A DNA stretch of 37,732 nucleotides from Pseudomonas sp. BN417. GTDB lineage: Bacteria > Pseudomonadota > Gammaproteobacteria > Pseudomonadales > Pseudomonadaceae. The notes under the pieces were generated by a model. That model was not told where the DNA came from, did not search any database, and was given only the letters and a program-made list of their open reading frames with translations. A program made the position numbers and the translations under genes. Of this stretch, positions 10,702 through 19,087 are shown piece after piece. Each line of letters opens with the position of its first letter. Position 1 is the stretch's first letter. The stretch is from contig NZ_SSOJ01000157.1 of assembly GCF_029871205.1 (NCBI RefSeq), forward strand, positions 23,523-61,254, in the 5' to 3' direction.

Positions 10702-11672
10702 TGAGCCTCGATCCGGCCCGCGGCTACGACCTGATCGGCGATGTCCACGGCTGTGCGCATACCCTCGAGCGCCTGCTCGACCGCCTGGGATACCGCAAGC
10801 GAGGCGACGTCTGGCAGCACCCGCAGCGCATGGCGCTGTTCCTCGGCGACATCATCGACCGCGGCCCGCGCATCCGCGAGGCGCTGCATCTGGTGCACGC
10901 CATGGTCGAGGCCGGGCAGGCCCGCTGCATCATGGGCAACCACGAGTTCAACGCCCTCGGCTGGAGCACCCCGGCGCCACCGGGCAGCGGCCGCCACTTC
11001 GTCCGTGAACACACGCCGCGCCATGCCCGGCTGATCAAGGAAACCCTGGAGCAGTTCGAGAACCACCCGGCCGACTGGCGTGACTTCCTTGGCTGGTTCT
11101 ACGAGCTACCGCTGTTCCTCGACGGCGGCCATTTCCGCATGGTCCATGCCTGCTGGGACGGCGAGATGATCGCCGCACTGCGCGACATGCACCCCGACGG
11201 CCGGATCAACGAGTCCTTTCTCAAGGCCGCGGCCGATCCCGCCAGCTTCGCAACAAGGGTGTTCGACCGCCTGCTGCGCGGTACCGACCTGCCGCTACCA
11301 GGTGGCATGACCCTGACCGGCAGCGACGGCTTCACCCGTTCGGTGTTCCGCACCAAATTCTGGGCTGAAGACCCGCAGACCTACGGCGATGTGGTGTTCC
11401 AGCCGGATGCCCTGCCCGAGCAGGTGGCCAGCGCGCCCCTGTCCAAGGCGCACAAGTCGCGCCTGCTCAGCTACGGCCCGCAGGAGCCCATCCTGTTCGT
11501 CGGCCACTACTGGCGGCGCGGCCGCCCGGCGCCGATCCGCGGCAACCTGGCCTGCCTGGACTACAGCGCGGTGATGTACGGCAAGCTGGTGGCCTACCGG
11601 CTCGACCAGGAAAGCCGGCTGGACCCGGACAAGTTCGTCTGGGTCGAAGTGGAACGCCCCGAGGAGCCTTGA
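10701..11672 (+). CDS. Metallophosphoesterase (PPP-type serine/threonine phosphatase fold)
   Basis: The 323-residue product carries the full set of calcineurin-like motifs: GDVHG (13-17), GDIIDRG (49-55), GNHE (79-82), VHACWD and GHYW. These bind two metal ions and drive phosphoester hydrolysis. The spacing resembles bacterial diadenosine tetraphosphatase and PPP-type phosphatases. There is no signal peptide, so it is cytosolic. It sits between nadK and glpG, with a one-base start/stop overlap at each side, so all three are probably translated in a coupled way. The substrate is not predictable; a protein phosphatase or Ap4A hydrolase role is equally possible. Confidence 0.88.
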   Translation: MSLDPARGYDLIGDVHGCAHTLERLLDRLGYRKRGDVWQHPQRMALFLGDIIDRGPRIREALHLVHAMVEAGQARCIMGNHEFNALGWSTPAPPGSGRHFVREHTPRHARLIKETLEQFENHPADWRDFLGWFYELPLFLDGGHFRMVHACWDGEMIAALRDMHPDGRINESFLKAAADPASFATRVFDRLLRGTDLPLPGGMTLTGSDGFTRSVFRTKFWAEDPQTYGDVVFQPDALPEQVASAPLSKAHKSRLLSYGPQEPILFVGHYWRRGRPAPIRGNLACLDYSAVMYGKLVAYRLDQESRLDPDKFVWVEVERPEEP

Positions 11673-12547
11673 TGAGTGCCGTTGAAGTATTGCGCCTGCC
11701 CCTGACGGTGGACCTCTCCGGTTTCATCGCCCTGTTGCAGCGCCTGGAAGTGCCCTACCGGGTCAGCGAGGAGTCCGGCGAGCAGGTGCTCTGGGTGCCT
11801 GGGGCACAGCTGGCCGAACAGGTGCGCGGGCTCTACCAGCGCTTCCCCGATGGCGACCCGCATTTCCAGTTGCAGCAGGAGGCACCGCAGGCAGCGCAGG
11901 CAGCGCCGCGCGCCGGCATCCTCGCCCAGCTCATGGCCAGCCGCGTCACCAGCCTGGTGCTGCTGCTGACCCTGGTGGTGGCCGGGCTGACCAACCTGGG
12001 CGACAACTTTTCCGTCATCCGCTGGCTGAGCTTCCAGGATTTCCAGATCCAGGGCGACTACATCTATTTCTCGACCCTGGACGAGGGGCTGGCGGCGGGG
12101 CAGTGGTGGCGGCTGGTGACGCCCATGCTGATCCACTTCGGCATCCTCCACCTGGCGATGAACGCCATGTGGTTCTGGGAGCTGGGGCGCCGCATCGAGG
12201 CCCGCCAGGGCGGCCCCGTACTGCTGGTGCTGACCCTGGGCTTCAGCCTGGTATCGGACTATGCCCAGTACCTCAGCAGCGGCCCCTCGCTGTTCGGCGG
12301 GCTTTCCGGCGTGCTCTACGGCCTGCTCGGCCACTGCTGGGTATTCCAGCGCCTGGCGCCGTGCCCGGCCTACCGGCTTCCGCCGGGGGTGATGGCGATG
12401 ATGCTGGTCTGGCTGCTGGTGTGCCTGTCCGGGCTTATCACCGCCCTGGGATTCGGCGCCATTGCCAACGGCGCCCACGTCGGCGGCCTGGTCGCCGGTT
12501 GCGCCACCGGGCTGCTGGGGGGTGCCCTGGCGCGCCTGCGCCGTTAG
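11672..12547 (+). CDS. glpG: Rhomboid intramembrane serine protease GlpG
   Basis: The 291-residue product has a cytosolic N-terminal domain (about 1-75), a Gln/Ala-rich linker and a six-helix rhomboid core. Catalytic Ser212 lies in GLSGVLYG and His269 in NGAHVGGLVAG; the HFGILHLAMNAMWFW segment supplies the oxyanion helix. It cleaves membrane-spanning substrates in the inner membrane. ATG at 11672 overlaps the upstream TGA by one base and has GAGGAG 5 bases before it; a TTG one codon earlier is less likely. It ends the nadK-phosphatase-glpG operon. Substrates in this organism are unknown. Confidence 0.93.
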   Translation: MSAVEVLRLPLTVDLSGFIALLQRLEVPYRVSEESGEQVLWVPGAQLAEQVRGLYQRFPDGDPHFQLQQEAPQAAQAAPRAGILAQLMASRVTSLVLLLTLVVAGLTNLGDNFSVIRWLSFQDFQIQGDYIYFSTLDEGLAAGQWWRLVTPMLIHFGILHLAMNAMWFWELGRRIEARQGGPVLLVLTLGFSLVSDYAQYLSSGPSLFGGLSGVLYGLLGHCWVFQRLAPCPAYRLPPGVMAMMLVWLLVCLSGLITALGFGAIANGAHVGGLVAGCATGLLGGALARLRR

Positions 12548-12583
12548 AATGCGCAGCTTGTCTCATTTTCCGGTGAGTGGCCC

Positions 12584-12844
12584 ATGTCGTCTTTTGCCCA
12601 TCTGATCAGCAACATCACCCAGGATGTCTACGAAAGCCTCAAGCTGGCCGTGGAGATCGGCAAGTGGCCGGACGGCCGCAAGCTGACCCAGGAACAGAAG
12701 GAGCTGTCGCTGCAGGCGGTGATCGCCTGGGAGCTCAAGCACCTGCCCGAGGAAGAGCGCACCGGCTACATGGGCCCGCAGGAGTGCAGCTCCAAGTCCG
12801 AGCCGATCCCCAACCTGCTGTTCAAGTCGAATTCGGTCCACTGA
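12584..12844 (+). CDS. DUF1315 (YeaC-like) small protein
   Basis: This 86-residue soluble protein begins MSSFAHLISNITQDVYESLK and includes the typical KWPDGRKLTQEQKE and EERTGYMG segments of the YeaC/DUF1315 family, whose role is unknown. It starts 36 bases after glpG, so it may be read from the same transcript, and a GGTGAG ribosome binding site precedes it. Its TGA overlaps the ATG of the DUF2797 gene by one base, indicating translational coupling of the two. Confidence 0.88.
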   Translation: MSSFAHLISNITQDVYESLKLAVEIGKWPDGRKLTQEQKELSLQAVIAWELKHLPEEERTGYMGPQECSSKSEPIPNLLFKSNSVH

Positions 12845-13674
12845 TGCTGGAACTAGGACGCGGCGCACTCTCGAAGATGTCGGTGCGCCTTGAAGCCCCC
12901 GTGCAGTACGGCTTTCGCCTGGGCGAGGCGGAAATCGCGGCGAATCCCCTGATCGGCAAGCAGCTGCGCCTCGAGTTCCTCGGCGCCATCCACTGCATCC
13001 ACTGCGGGCGCAAGACGAAGAAGAGCTTCAGCCAGGGCTACTGCTATCCCTGCTTCACCAAGCTGGCGCAGTGTGACAGCTGCATCGTCAGCCCGGAAAA
13101 GTGCCACTACGAGCAGGGCACCTGCCGCGAACCGGAGTGGGGCGAGCGTTTCTGCATGACCGACCACGTGGTCTACCTGGCCAATTCCTCGGGCATCAAG
13201 GTGGGCATCACTCGCGCCAGCCAGGTGCCGACCCGCTGGATCGACCAGGGCGCCACCCAGGCGCTGCCGATCGTGCGCGTCGCCACTCGCCAGCAATCCG
13301 GCTTCGTCGAAGACCTGCTGCGCAGCCAGGTGGCCGACCGCACCAACTGGCGCGCCATGCTGAAGGGCGAAGCGCCGGCGCTGGACCTTGCGGCCATCCG
13401 CGACCAGTTGTTCGACAGCTGCGCCGAAGGCCTGCGCGCCCTCCAGGACCGCTTCGGCCTGCAGGCGATCCAGCCGGTCAGCGACGTCCTGCCCATCGAG
13501 ATCAACTATCCGGTGGACGCCTATCCGACCAAGGTCGTCAGCTTCGATCTGGATAAGACGCCGGTGGTGGAGGGTACGCTGCGGGGCATCAAGGGCCAGT
13601 ACCTGATTCTCGATACCGGCGTGATCAACCTGCGCAAGTACACCGCTTACCAGTTGGCCATCAGCGCCGCCTAG
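12844..13674 (+). CDS. DUF2797 zinc-ribbon protein
   Basis: The product has 276 residues. A four-Cys group at 51, 54, 67 and 70 (CIHC and CYPC) resembles a zinc ribbon, followed by more Cys at 77, 80, 87 and 94. The next domain, VVYLANSSGIKVGITRASQVPTRWIDQGA by segments, has the look of a GIY-YIG-type fold (YLA, then KVGITR), as known for related families; nuclease activity is inference. The ATG at 12844 overlaps the stop of the DUF1315 gene, which fixes the start over a longer in-frame extension. Function is unknown. Soluble; cytosolic. Confidence 0.85.
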   Translation: MLELGRGALSKMSVRLEAPVQYGFRLGEAEIAANPLIGKQLRLEFLGAIHCIHCGRKTKKSFSQGYCYPCFTKLAQCDSCIVSPEKCHYEQGTCREPEWGERFCMTDHVVYLANSSGIKVGITRASQVPTRWIDQGATQALPIVRVATRQQSGFVEDLLRSQVADRTNWRAMLKGEAPALDLAAIRDQLFDSCAEGLRALQDRFGLQAIQPVSDVLPIEINYPVDAYPTKVVSFDLDKTPVVEGTLRGIKGQYLILDTGVINLRKYTAYQLAISAA

Positions 13675-13779
13675 TTCAAGTGATCAGGTCGGTGGGGGAA
13701 TAGTCCATACTCCGACCTTGACCCATTCATCACGAGCGGCCCAGGGCTACGGGGCCGCCTTGCAATCGAAGAGACGACC

Positions 13780-16437
13780 ATGCGCACCGAGCAACCGAAA
13801 GTCATCTACCTCAAGGACTATCAGGCCCCCGACTACCTGATCGAAGAGACCAACCTGACCTTCGAGCTGTACGAGGACCACAGCCTGGTCCATGCCCAGC
13901 TGGTCATCCGCCGCAACCCGGAGCTGGGCGACGGCCTGCCGCCGCTGGTGCTGGACGGCCAACAGCTGGAGTTGCTGTCGCTGTCCATGGATGACCGCGA
14001 ACTGGCGGCCTCCGACTACCAGCTGGACGACAGCCACCTGACCCTGCAGCCGGTGGCGAAAAGCTTCACCCTCGACAGCACCGTACGCATCCATCCGGAA
14101 AGCAACACCGCGCTGGAGGGGCTGTACAAGTCCGGCAAGATGTTCTGCACCCAGTGCGAGGCCGAGGGGTTCCGCAAGATCACCTACTACCTCGATCGCC
14201 CGGACGTGATGAGCAAGTTCACCACCACCATCACTGCCGAACAGCATCGCTATCCGGTGCTGCTGTCCAACGGCAACCCGGTGGCCAGCGGGGCGGAGGA
14301 GGGCGGCCGGCACTGGGCCACCTGGCAGGACCCCTTCAAGAAACCCGCCTACCTGTTCGCCCTGGTGGCAGGCGACCTCTGGTGCGTGGAAGACAGCTTC
14401 ACCACCATGACCCAGCGTGACGTGGCGCTGCGCATCTATGTCGAGCCGGAAAACATCGACAAGGTCCAGCACGCCATGGACAGCCTGAAGAAGTCCATGC
14501 GCTGGGACGAGGAGGTCTATGGCCGCGAGTACGACCTGGACATCTTCATGATCGTCGCGGTGAACGACTTCAACATGGGCGCCATGGAGAACAAGGGGCT
14601 CAACATCTTCAACTCCAGCTGCGTGCTGGCCAAGGCCGAGACTGCCACTGACGCCGCCCACCAGCGGGTCGAGGCGGTGGTGGCCCACGAGTACTTCCAC
14701 AACTGGTCGGGCAACCGCGTGACCTGCCGCGACTGGTTCCAGCTGTCGCTCAAGGAAGGCTTCACCGTGTTCCGCGACGCCGAGTTCTCCGCCGACATGA
14801 ACTCGCGCACCGTCAAGCGCATCGAGGACGTGGCCTTCCTGCGCACCAACCAGTTCGCCGAGGATGCCGGCCCCATGGCCCATCCGGTGCGCCCGGACTC
14901 CTTCATGGAGATCTCCAACTTCTACACCCTGACCGTCTACGAGAAGGGTTCGGAAGTGGTGCGCATGCTCCACACCCTGCTGGGCGCCGAGGGCTTCCGC
15001 AAGGGCACCGACCTGTATTTCGAACGCCATGACGGCCAGGCCGTGACCTGCGACGACTTCGTCAAGGCCATGGAAAACGCCAATGGCGTCGACCTGACCC
15101 AGTTCAAGCGCTGGTACAGCCAGTCCGGCACCCCGCGCCTGCAGGTCGAGGACAGCTACGACGCCGAGGCCCGCACCTACAGCCTGACCTTCCGCCAGAG
15201 CTGCCCGGCGACCCCCGGCCAGAAGGACAAGCAACCCTTCGTCATTCCCGTGGAACTGGGCCTGCTCGACTGCCAGGGCGGCGAACTGCCGCTGCGCCTC
15301 TCGGGCGAGGCCGCGCCCCAGGGCGGCAGCCGTGTGCTGGCCCTGAACGAGGCGGAACAGCACTTCACCTTCGTCGACATCCCCGAACGCCCGCTACCGT
15401 CGCTGCTGCGCGGCTTCTCGGCGCCGGTGAAGCTGAGCTTCCCCTACAGCCGCGACCAGCTGATGTTCCTCATGCAGCACGATTCAGACGGCTTCAACCG
15501 CTGGGAAGCCGGCCAGCAGCTGTCGGTCCAGGTGCTCTTCGAGCTGATCGGCCAGCACCAGCGCGGCGAGAAGCTGGTGCTGGACCCGCGCCTGATCGAG
15601 GCCTTCCGTACCCTGTTGGGCGATGAGTCGCTGGACCAGGCCATGGTCGCCGAGATGCTCTCCCTGCCGAGCGAGGCCTATCTCACCGAGATCAGCGAAG
15701 TAGCGGATGTGGACGCCATCCATGCTGCCCGCGAGTTCGCCCGCCAATCCATTGGCCAGGCCCTGTTCGAGCCGCTGCTGGCACGCTTCCAGGCCAACCG
15801 CGCGCTGTCCCGCGAAACCGGGTACGTCGCCGAAGCCGCGCACATCGCCCGCCGCACCCTGCAGAACATTGCCCTGTCCTACCTGATGCAGAGCGGCAAG
15901 GCAGAGGTGCTGGAGGCTTGCCTGGAGCAGTTCAACCAATGCGACAACATGACCGAACGCCTCTCGGCGCTGGCCGTGCTGGTCAACTCCCGCTTCGAGG
16001 CGGAGAAGACCGGTGCCCTGGAGCGCTTCGCCGAGTACTTCAAGGATGACCCGCTGGTGATGGACCAGTGGTTCAGCGTGCAGGCCGGCTGCGGCCTGCC
16101 GGGCGGGCTGGAGCGGGTGCAGGCGCTGATGCAGCACCCGGCCTTCACCCTGAAGAACCCGAACAAGGTGCGTGCGCTGATCGGTGCCTTCGCCAACCAG
16201 AACCTGGTGAACTTCCACCGGGCCGATGGCGCGGGTTATCGCTTCCTCGCCGACCATGTGATCACGCTCAATGCCCTCAATCCGCAGATCGCCTCCCGCC
16301 AGCTCGCGCCCCTGACCCGCTGGCGCAAGTACGATGCCGGCCGCCAGCAACTGATGAAGGCCGAACTGGAGCGCATCCTCGCCTCCGGTGAACTGTCCAG
16401 CGACGTCTTCGAAGTGGTCAGCAAGAGCCTCGCCTGA
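13780..16437 (+). CDS. pepN: Aminopeptidase N (M1 family)
   Basis: PepN removes N-terminal residues from peptides in the cytosol using zinc. The 885 residues match the gammaproteobacterial enzyme. GAMEN (267-271) binds the peptide N terminus. HEYFH at 303-307 with Glu326 gives the HExxH-x18-E zinc site. The C-terminal helical half (about 540-885) includes the TEISEVADVDAIHAAREF segment typical of PepN. ATG at 13780 follows a weak GAAGAGACG. The upstream 105-bp gap carries an inverted repeat GGTCGG/CCGACC (13687-13717) of unclear meaning. A strong terminator follows. It is transcribed alone. Confidence 0.97.
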   Translation: MRTEQPKVIYLKDYQAPDYLIEETNLTFELYEDHSLVHAQLVIRRNPELGDGLPPLVLDGQQLELLSLSMDDRELAASDYQLDDSHLTLQPVAKSFTLDSTVRIHPESNTALEGLYKSGKMFCTQCEAEGFRKITYYLDRPDVMSKFTTTITAEQHRYPVLLSNGNPVASGAEEGGRHWATWQDPFKKPAYLFALVAGDLWCVEDSFTTMTQRDVALRIYVEPENIDKVQHAMDSLKKSMRWDEEVYGREYDLDIFMIVAVNDFNMGAMENKGLNIFNSSCVLAKAETATDAAHQRVEAVVAHEYFHNWSGNRVTCRDWFQLSLKEGFTVFRDAEFSADMNSRTVKRIEDVAFLRTNQFAEDAGPMAHPVRPDSFMEISNFYTLTVYEKGSEVVRMLHTLLGAEGFRKGTDLYFERHDGQAVTCDDFVKAMENANGVDLTQFKRWYSQSGTPRLQVEDSYDAEARTYSLTFRQSCPATPGQKDKQPFVIPVELGLLDCQGGELPLRLSGEAAPQGGSRVLALNEAEQHFTFVDIPERPLPSLLRGFSAPVKLSFPYSRDQLMFLMQHDSDGFNRWEAGQQLSVQVLFELIGQHQRGEKLVLDPRLIEAFRTLLGDESLDQAMVAEMLSLPSEAYLTEISEVADVDAIHAAREFARQSIGQALFEPLLARFQANRALSRETGYVAEAAHIARRTLQNIALSYLMQSGKAEVLEACLEQFNQCDNMTERLSALAVLVNSRFEAEKTGALERFAEYFKDDPLVMDQWFSVQAGCGLPGGLERVQALMQHPAFTLKNPNKVRALIGAFANQNLVNFHRADGAGYRFLADHVITLNALNPQIASRQLAPLTRWRKYDAGRQQLMKAELERILASGELSSDVFEVVSKSLA

Positions 16438-16495
16438 GGTCCTCCCGACTGCCCGTGAAAGCGGGCTGTCATCTTTCCGAAAGAGTCCCTTCATG

Positions 16496-16529
16496 AAGTG
16501 TTACCGGTTAGCGCCGGTAACACTTTTTT
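16496..16529 (+). terminator. Rho-independent terminator after pepN
   Basis: A perfect 12-bp stem (AAGTGTTACCGG 16496-16507 with CCGGTAACACTT 16514-16525), a 6-base loop and a T run (16524-16529) follow pepN by about 60 bases. A weaker GCCCG/CGGGC hairpin lies at 16451-16465. Confidence 0.95.
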
Positions 16530-16666
16530 GTTACTCGAGGAAATAACTCCCTCCGTTGTTATGCGCTGACTGTCTTAAAAGCCCAGAAAAGGCTTGACCA
16601 GGCAGCTTTTGGTATGAGTGTGCATGCCCTGCAAGTGTGATCTTGAGTGACAAATCGAGCCAGATC

Positions 16667-16716
16667 GTCCGACAAGATCGGACAGGTTTTTCGATTTTGA
16701 TCAGTGGATGATCAGT
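16667..16716. promoter_or_regulatory. Possible upstream activating sequences for the sigma-54 promoter
   Basis: An inverted repeat GTCCGA-N5-TCGGAC (16667-16683) is followed by a direct repeat TGATCAGT at 16698 and 16709, 11 bp apart. They lie roughly 65-115 bp upstream of the -24/-12 promoter, where sigma-54 activators usually bind. TGATCAGT occurs again at 16933-16940 in the leader. The rest of the spacer from 16530 contains no gene I can support. Confidence 0.45.
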
Positions 16717-16778
16717 CACTTGTTTGACAATTTTCTGTCGCTCAGTCCGCGGGATTTTTCTGACGAACATTTCCGACT

Positions 16779-16794
16779 TGGCACCATGGTTGCA
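16779..16794 (+). promoter_or_regulatory. Consensus sigma-54 promoter of the DUF1302-DUF1329 operon
   Basis: TGGCAC (16779-16784), five bases, TTGCA (16790-16794) is an exact match to the -24/-12 consensus with correct spacing. Transcription would start near 16806 and give a leader of about 150 bases before the DUF1302 ATG. Sigma-54 promoters need an ATP-dependent enhancer-binding activator; none is encoded in the window. Confidence 0.78.
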
Positions 16795-16922
16795 ACTCCG
16801 CCTGCCGATTTGGCCCCGTTTCGGTGCGTCTGCAACGGGGTGCGCTCTGCGCTGGGGGTTTCCTGCCGAAGCAAAAAGTCGCCAAGAGCGGCTGGACAAA
16901 CAGGCCTGCCTGACGGGCCGCC

Positions 16923-16930
16923 AATAACAA
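16923..16930 (+). promoter_or_regulatory. CA motif (Crc/Hfq target) before the DUF1302 gene
   Basis: AATAACAA matches AANAANAA, the motif through which Hfq with Crc represses translation of catabolic mRNAs in Pseudomonas. It lies 14 bases upstream of the GGAG ribosome binding site (16945-16948). Confidence 0.55.
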
Positions 16931-16957
16931 AGTGATCAGTCCACGGAGTAAGACTCG

Positions 16958-19027
16958 ATGGAGCTCAAGTCCCATAAGCCCATGTTGCGTTTCGCACCAG
17001 CCAAGGCAGGTTTCGCCTTCGCCGGTATCCTGCCGCTCCTGGTAACCGCCCAGGCCCAGGCGGTGGAGTTCAGTTTCGCCAACGACGAAATTTCCGGTTC
17101 CCTCGATACCACGGTTTCTTACGGCCAGCTGTGGCGCGTGCAAGGACGGGACAAGACCAACGACGACATCAACACCAACGACGGTAACCGCAACTTCGAT
17201 ACCGGCCTGGTTTCCGAGGTCTACAAGATCACTTCCGACCTGGAAGCGACCTACAAGAACTACGGCATGTTCGTTCGTGGCACCGCTTTCTATGACACCC
17301 AGATCATGGACAAGCGCAACGACTACCTGGACAACAACGACCCCGTCCAGCCGAGCCAGAACTTCCCGAAGGATGACAGCTTCACCCACGAGACTCGCCA
17401 CAAGGCCGGTCGCGATGCGCAGATCCTCGACGCCTACCTCTATGGCAACTGGGACGTCGCCGACATGCCGGTCACCGGCCGCATCGGCCGCCAGGTGTTC
17501 AACTGGGGCGAGGGCATCTTCTATCGCGGTGGCGTCAACACCACCAACCCGGTGGATGCCGCCAAGTTCCGCCTGCCGGGCTCCGAACTGAAGGAAGTGC
17601 TGGTTCCGGTGGAAGCCCTGAGCTTCAACCTCGGCCTGACCGAAAACCTGTCGATGGAAACCTTCTACCAGTGGAACTGGAAGGAATCGGCCATCGACCC
17701 GGTGGGCACCTACTACTCCGAGACCGACCTGTTTGCTGAGGGCGGCAATACCGCCTATTCGACCCAGCCGCGCCTGACTCCGCTGGCCGGGGCCTACAGC
17801 GCCCTGAGCAGCGCGGGTGTCGGCGGCCTGCAGGGCGGCCGTACCGTGGATGCCAACGGCAACATCAAGGTGGCGTCCATCCAGCCGGACATCAACGCCA
17901 AGAACGATGGCCAGTTCGGCATTGCCTTCCGCTATATCGCCGAAGAGCTGAACTCCACCGAATTCGGCTTCTACTTCGTCAACTATCACGCCAAGGAGCC
18001 GACCATCGAGGCCGACCTGGGCAGCTACCGGGGCTTGAACCTGCAGCAGGTCGCCCAGGGTATCGTTACCGCGCAGACAACCCAGGCCCTGGTCCAGGGG
18101 GGCTTCACGCCCCAGCAGATCACCCAGGTCGCGGCGGGTGGCTCTACTGGCAGCGCCCGGGCTGACGCAATCATCGGCGGCGCGCTGGCGAACATTCGCA
18201 ACCAGGTCAGCGCCGGCCTTGCCGACCCCACTTCCCAGCTGTCCCAGGCGGTCGGCGGCATCGCGACCATCGACGTGGCCAACCAGGTCGACTCCCGTCG
18301 CGAGTACGCCGAAGACATCCGCATGTATGGCCTGAGCTTCAACACCACCCTGGGCGAAGCCTCGGTATTCGGTGAATTCGCTTACCGTCCGAACCTGCCG
18401 ATCGGCATTGCCACCACCAACGACCTGCTGGGTGACCTGCTGCTCCAGGCCCCGCAACTGGCATCCGGCCGCACCGTCAATATCGGTGGCCAGAACGTCC
18501 GCCTGGGCAACGAGATCCACAACTCCGAGCGTGTCGAGGCCTACAACGCGTCCCTGGGCACCATCTACAACTTCGGCCCGTCGCTGTCCTTCGACTCCCT
18601 GATCGGCGTGGCCGAGCTGGCCTCCGAGCACCTGCGCGGCAGCGACCTGCAGTACACCGCGTTCAACGGCCAGAACCGCTACTACTCCGGCCGTGGCAAC
18701 AGCTCCTACGTCTCCGGCGGCGATCGCGACGACCAGGTCAACAAGAACGCCTACGGCTACACCCTGCTGCTGTCCGGCACCTGGAACGACGTCTACGCCG
18801 GCGTGAACGTTTCCCCCTACGTCGTCTACAAGGACGATTTCGAGGGCAACTCCTACCAGACAGGCAACTTCATCGAAGGTCGCAAGGCATACACCCTGGG
18901 CCTCAAGGCCAGCTACCTGAACAGCCTGGAAGCCGAACTGCAGTACACCGAGTTCTACGGCGGTGGCCAGAACAACTCGGTACGCGACCGCGACAACGTC
19001 GGCGTCAACGTCAAGTACTCCTTCTAA
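16958..19027 (+). CDS. DUF1302 outer-membrane protein
   Basis: The product has 689 residues. A signal peptide ends near residue 36 (LPLLVTAQAQA, then VEFSFANDEISGSLDTTVSYG). The mature part is rich in alternating aromatic/polar strands and Asn/Gly turns and ends NVGVNVKYSF, with the terminal Phe recognised for outer-membrane assembly, so it is predicted to be a beta-barrel. GRIGRQVFNWGEGIFYRGGVNTTNPVDAAKFR by segments is the family signature. GGAG at 16945-16948 supports the ATG. It heads a sigma-54-driven pair with the DUF1329 gene. DUF1302/DUF1329 pairs in proteobacteria are often near lipid, steroid or aromatic catabolism genes; a channel or receptor for a hydrophobic compound is inferred, not shown. 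Confidence 0.88.
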   Translation: MELKSHKPMLRFAPAKAGFAFAGILPLLVTAQAQAVEFSFANDEISGSLDTTVSYGQLWRVQGRDKTNDDINTNDGNRNFDTGLVSEVYKITSDLEATYKNYGMFVRGTAFYDTQIMDKRNDYLDNNDPVQPSQNFPKDDSFTHETRHKAGRDAQILDAYLYGNWDVADMPVTGRIGRQVFNWGEGIFYRGGVNTTNPVDAAKFRLPGSELKEVLVPVEALSFNLGLTENLSMETFYQWNWKESAIDPVGTYYSETDLFAEGGNTAYSTQPRLTPLAGAYSALSSAGVGGLQGGRTVDANGNIKVASIQPDINAKNDGQFGIAFRYIAEELNSTEFGFYFVNYHAKEPTIEADLGSYRGLNLQQVAQGIVTAQTTQALVQGGFTPQQITQVAAGGSTGSARADAIIGGALANIRNQVSAGLADPTSQLSQAVGGIATIDVANQVDSRREYAEDIRMYGLSFNTTLGEASVFGEFAYRPNLPIGIATTNDLLGDLLLQAPQLASGRTVNIGGQNVRLGNEIHNSERVEAYNASLGTIYNFGPSLSFDSLIGVAELASEHLRGSDLQYTAFNGQNRYYSGRGNSSYVSGGDRDDQVNKNAYGYTLLLSGTWNDVYAGVNVSPYVVYKDDFEGNSYQTGNFIEGRKAYTLGLKASYLNSLEAELQYTEFYGGGQNNSVRDRDNVGVNVKYSF

Positions 19028-19030
19028 GCC

Positions 19031-19060
19031 AACAAGAACAAGACGGGCGCCCCGGCGCCC
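19031..19060 (+). promoter_or_regulatory. Overlapping CA motifs and hairpin between DUF1302 and DUF1329 genes
   Basis: AACAAGAA (19031-19038) and AAGAACAA (19034-19041) both fit the Crc/Hfq AANAANAA pattern. A GC hairpin (GGGCGC 19045-19050 with GCGCCC 19055-19060) follows at once. There is no T run, so the hairpin may trim or stabilise the mRNA rather than terminate it. Confidence 0.5.
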
Positions 19061-19087
19061 GCTACAGACTCATCACGGAGAACCCAC

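Noticed and set aside
16742-18631. 629-codon minus-strand frame opposite the DUF1302 gene and its promoter
   Set aside because: Antisense of a signal-peptide-bearing barrel protein; would also run through the sigma-54 promoter.
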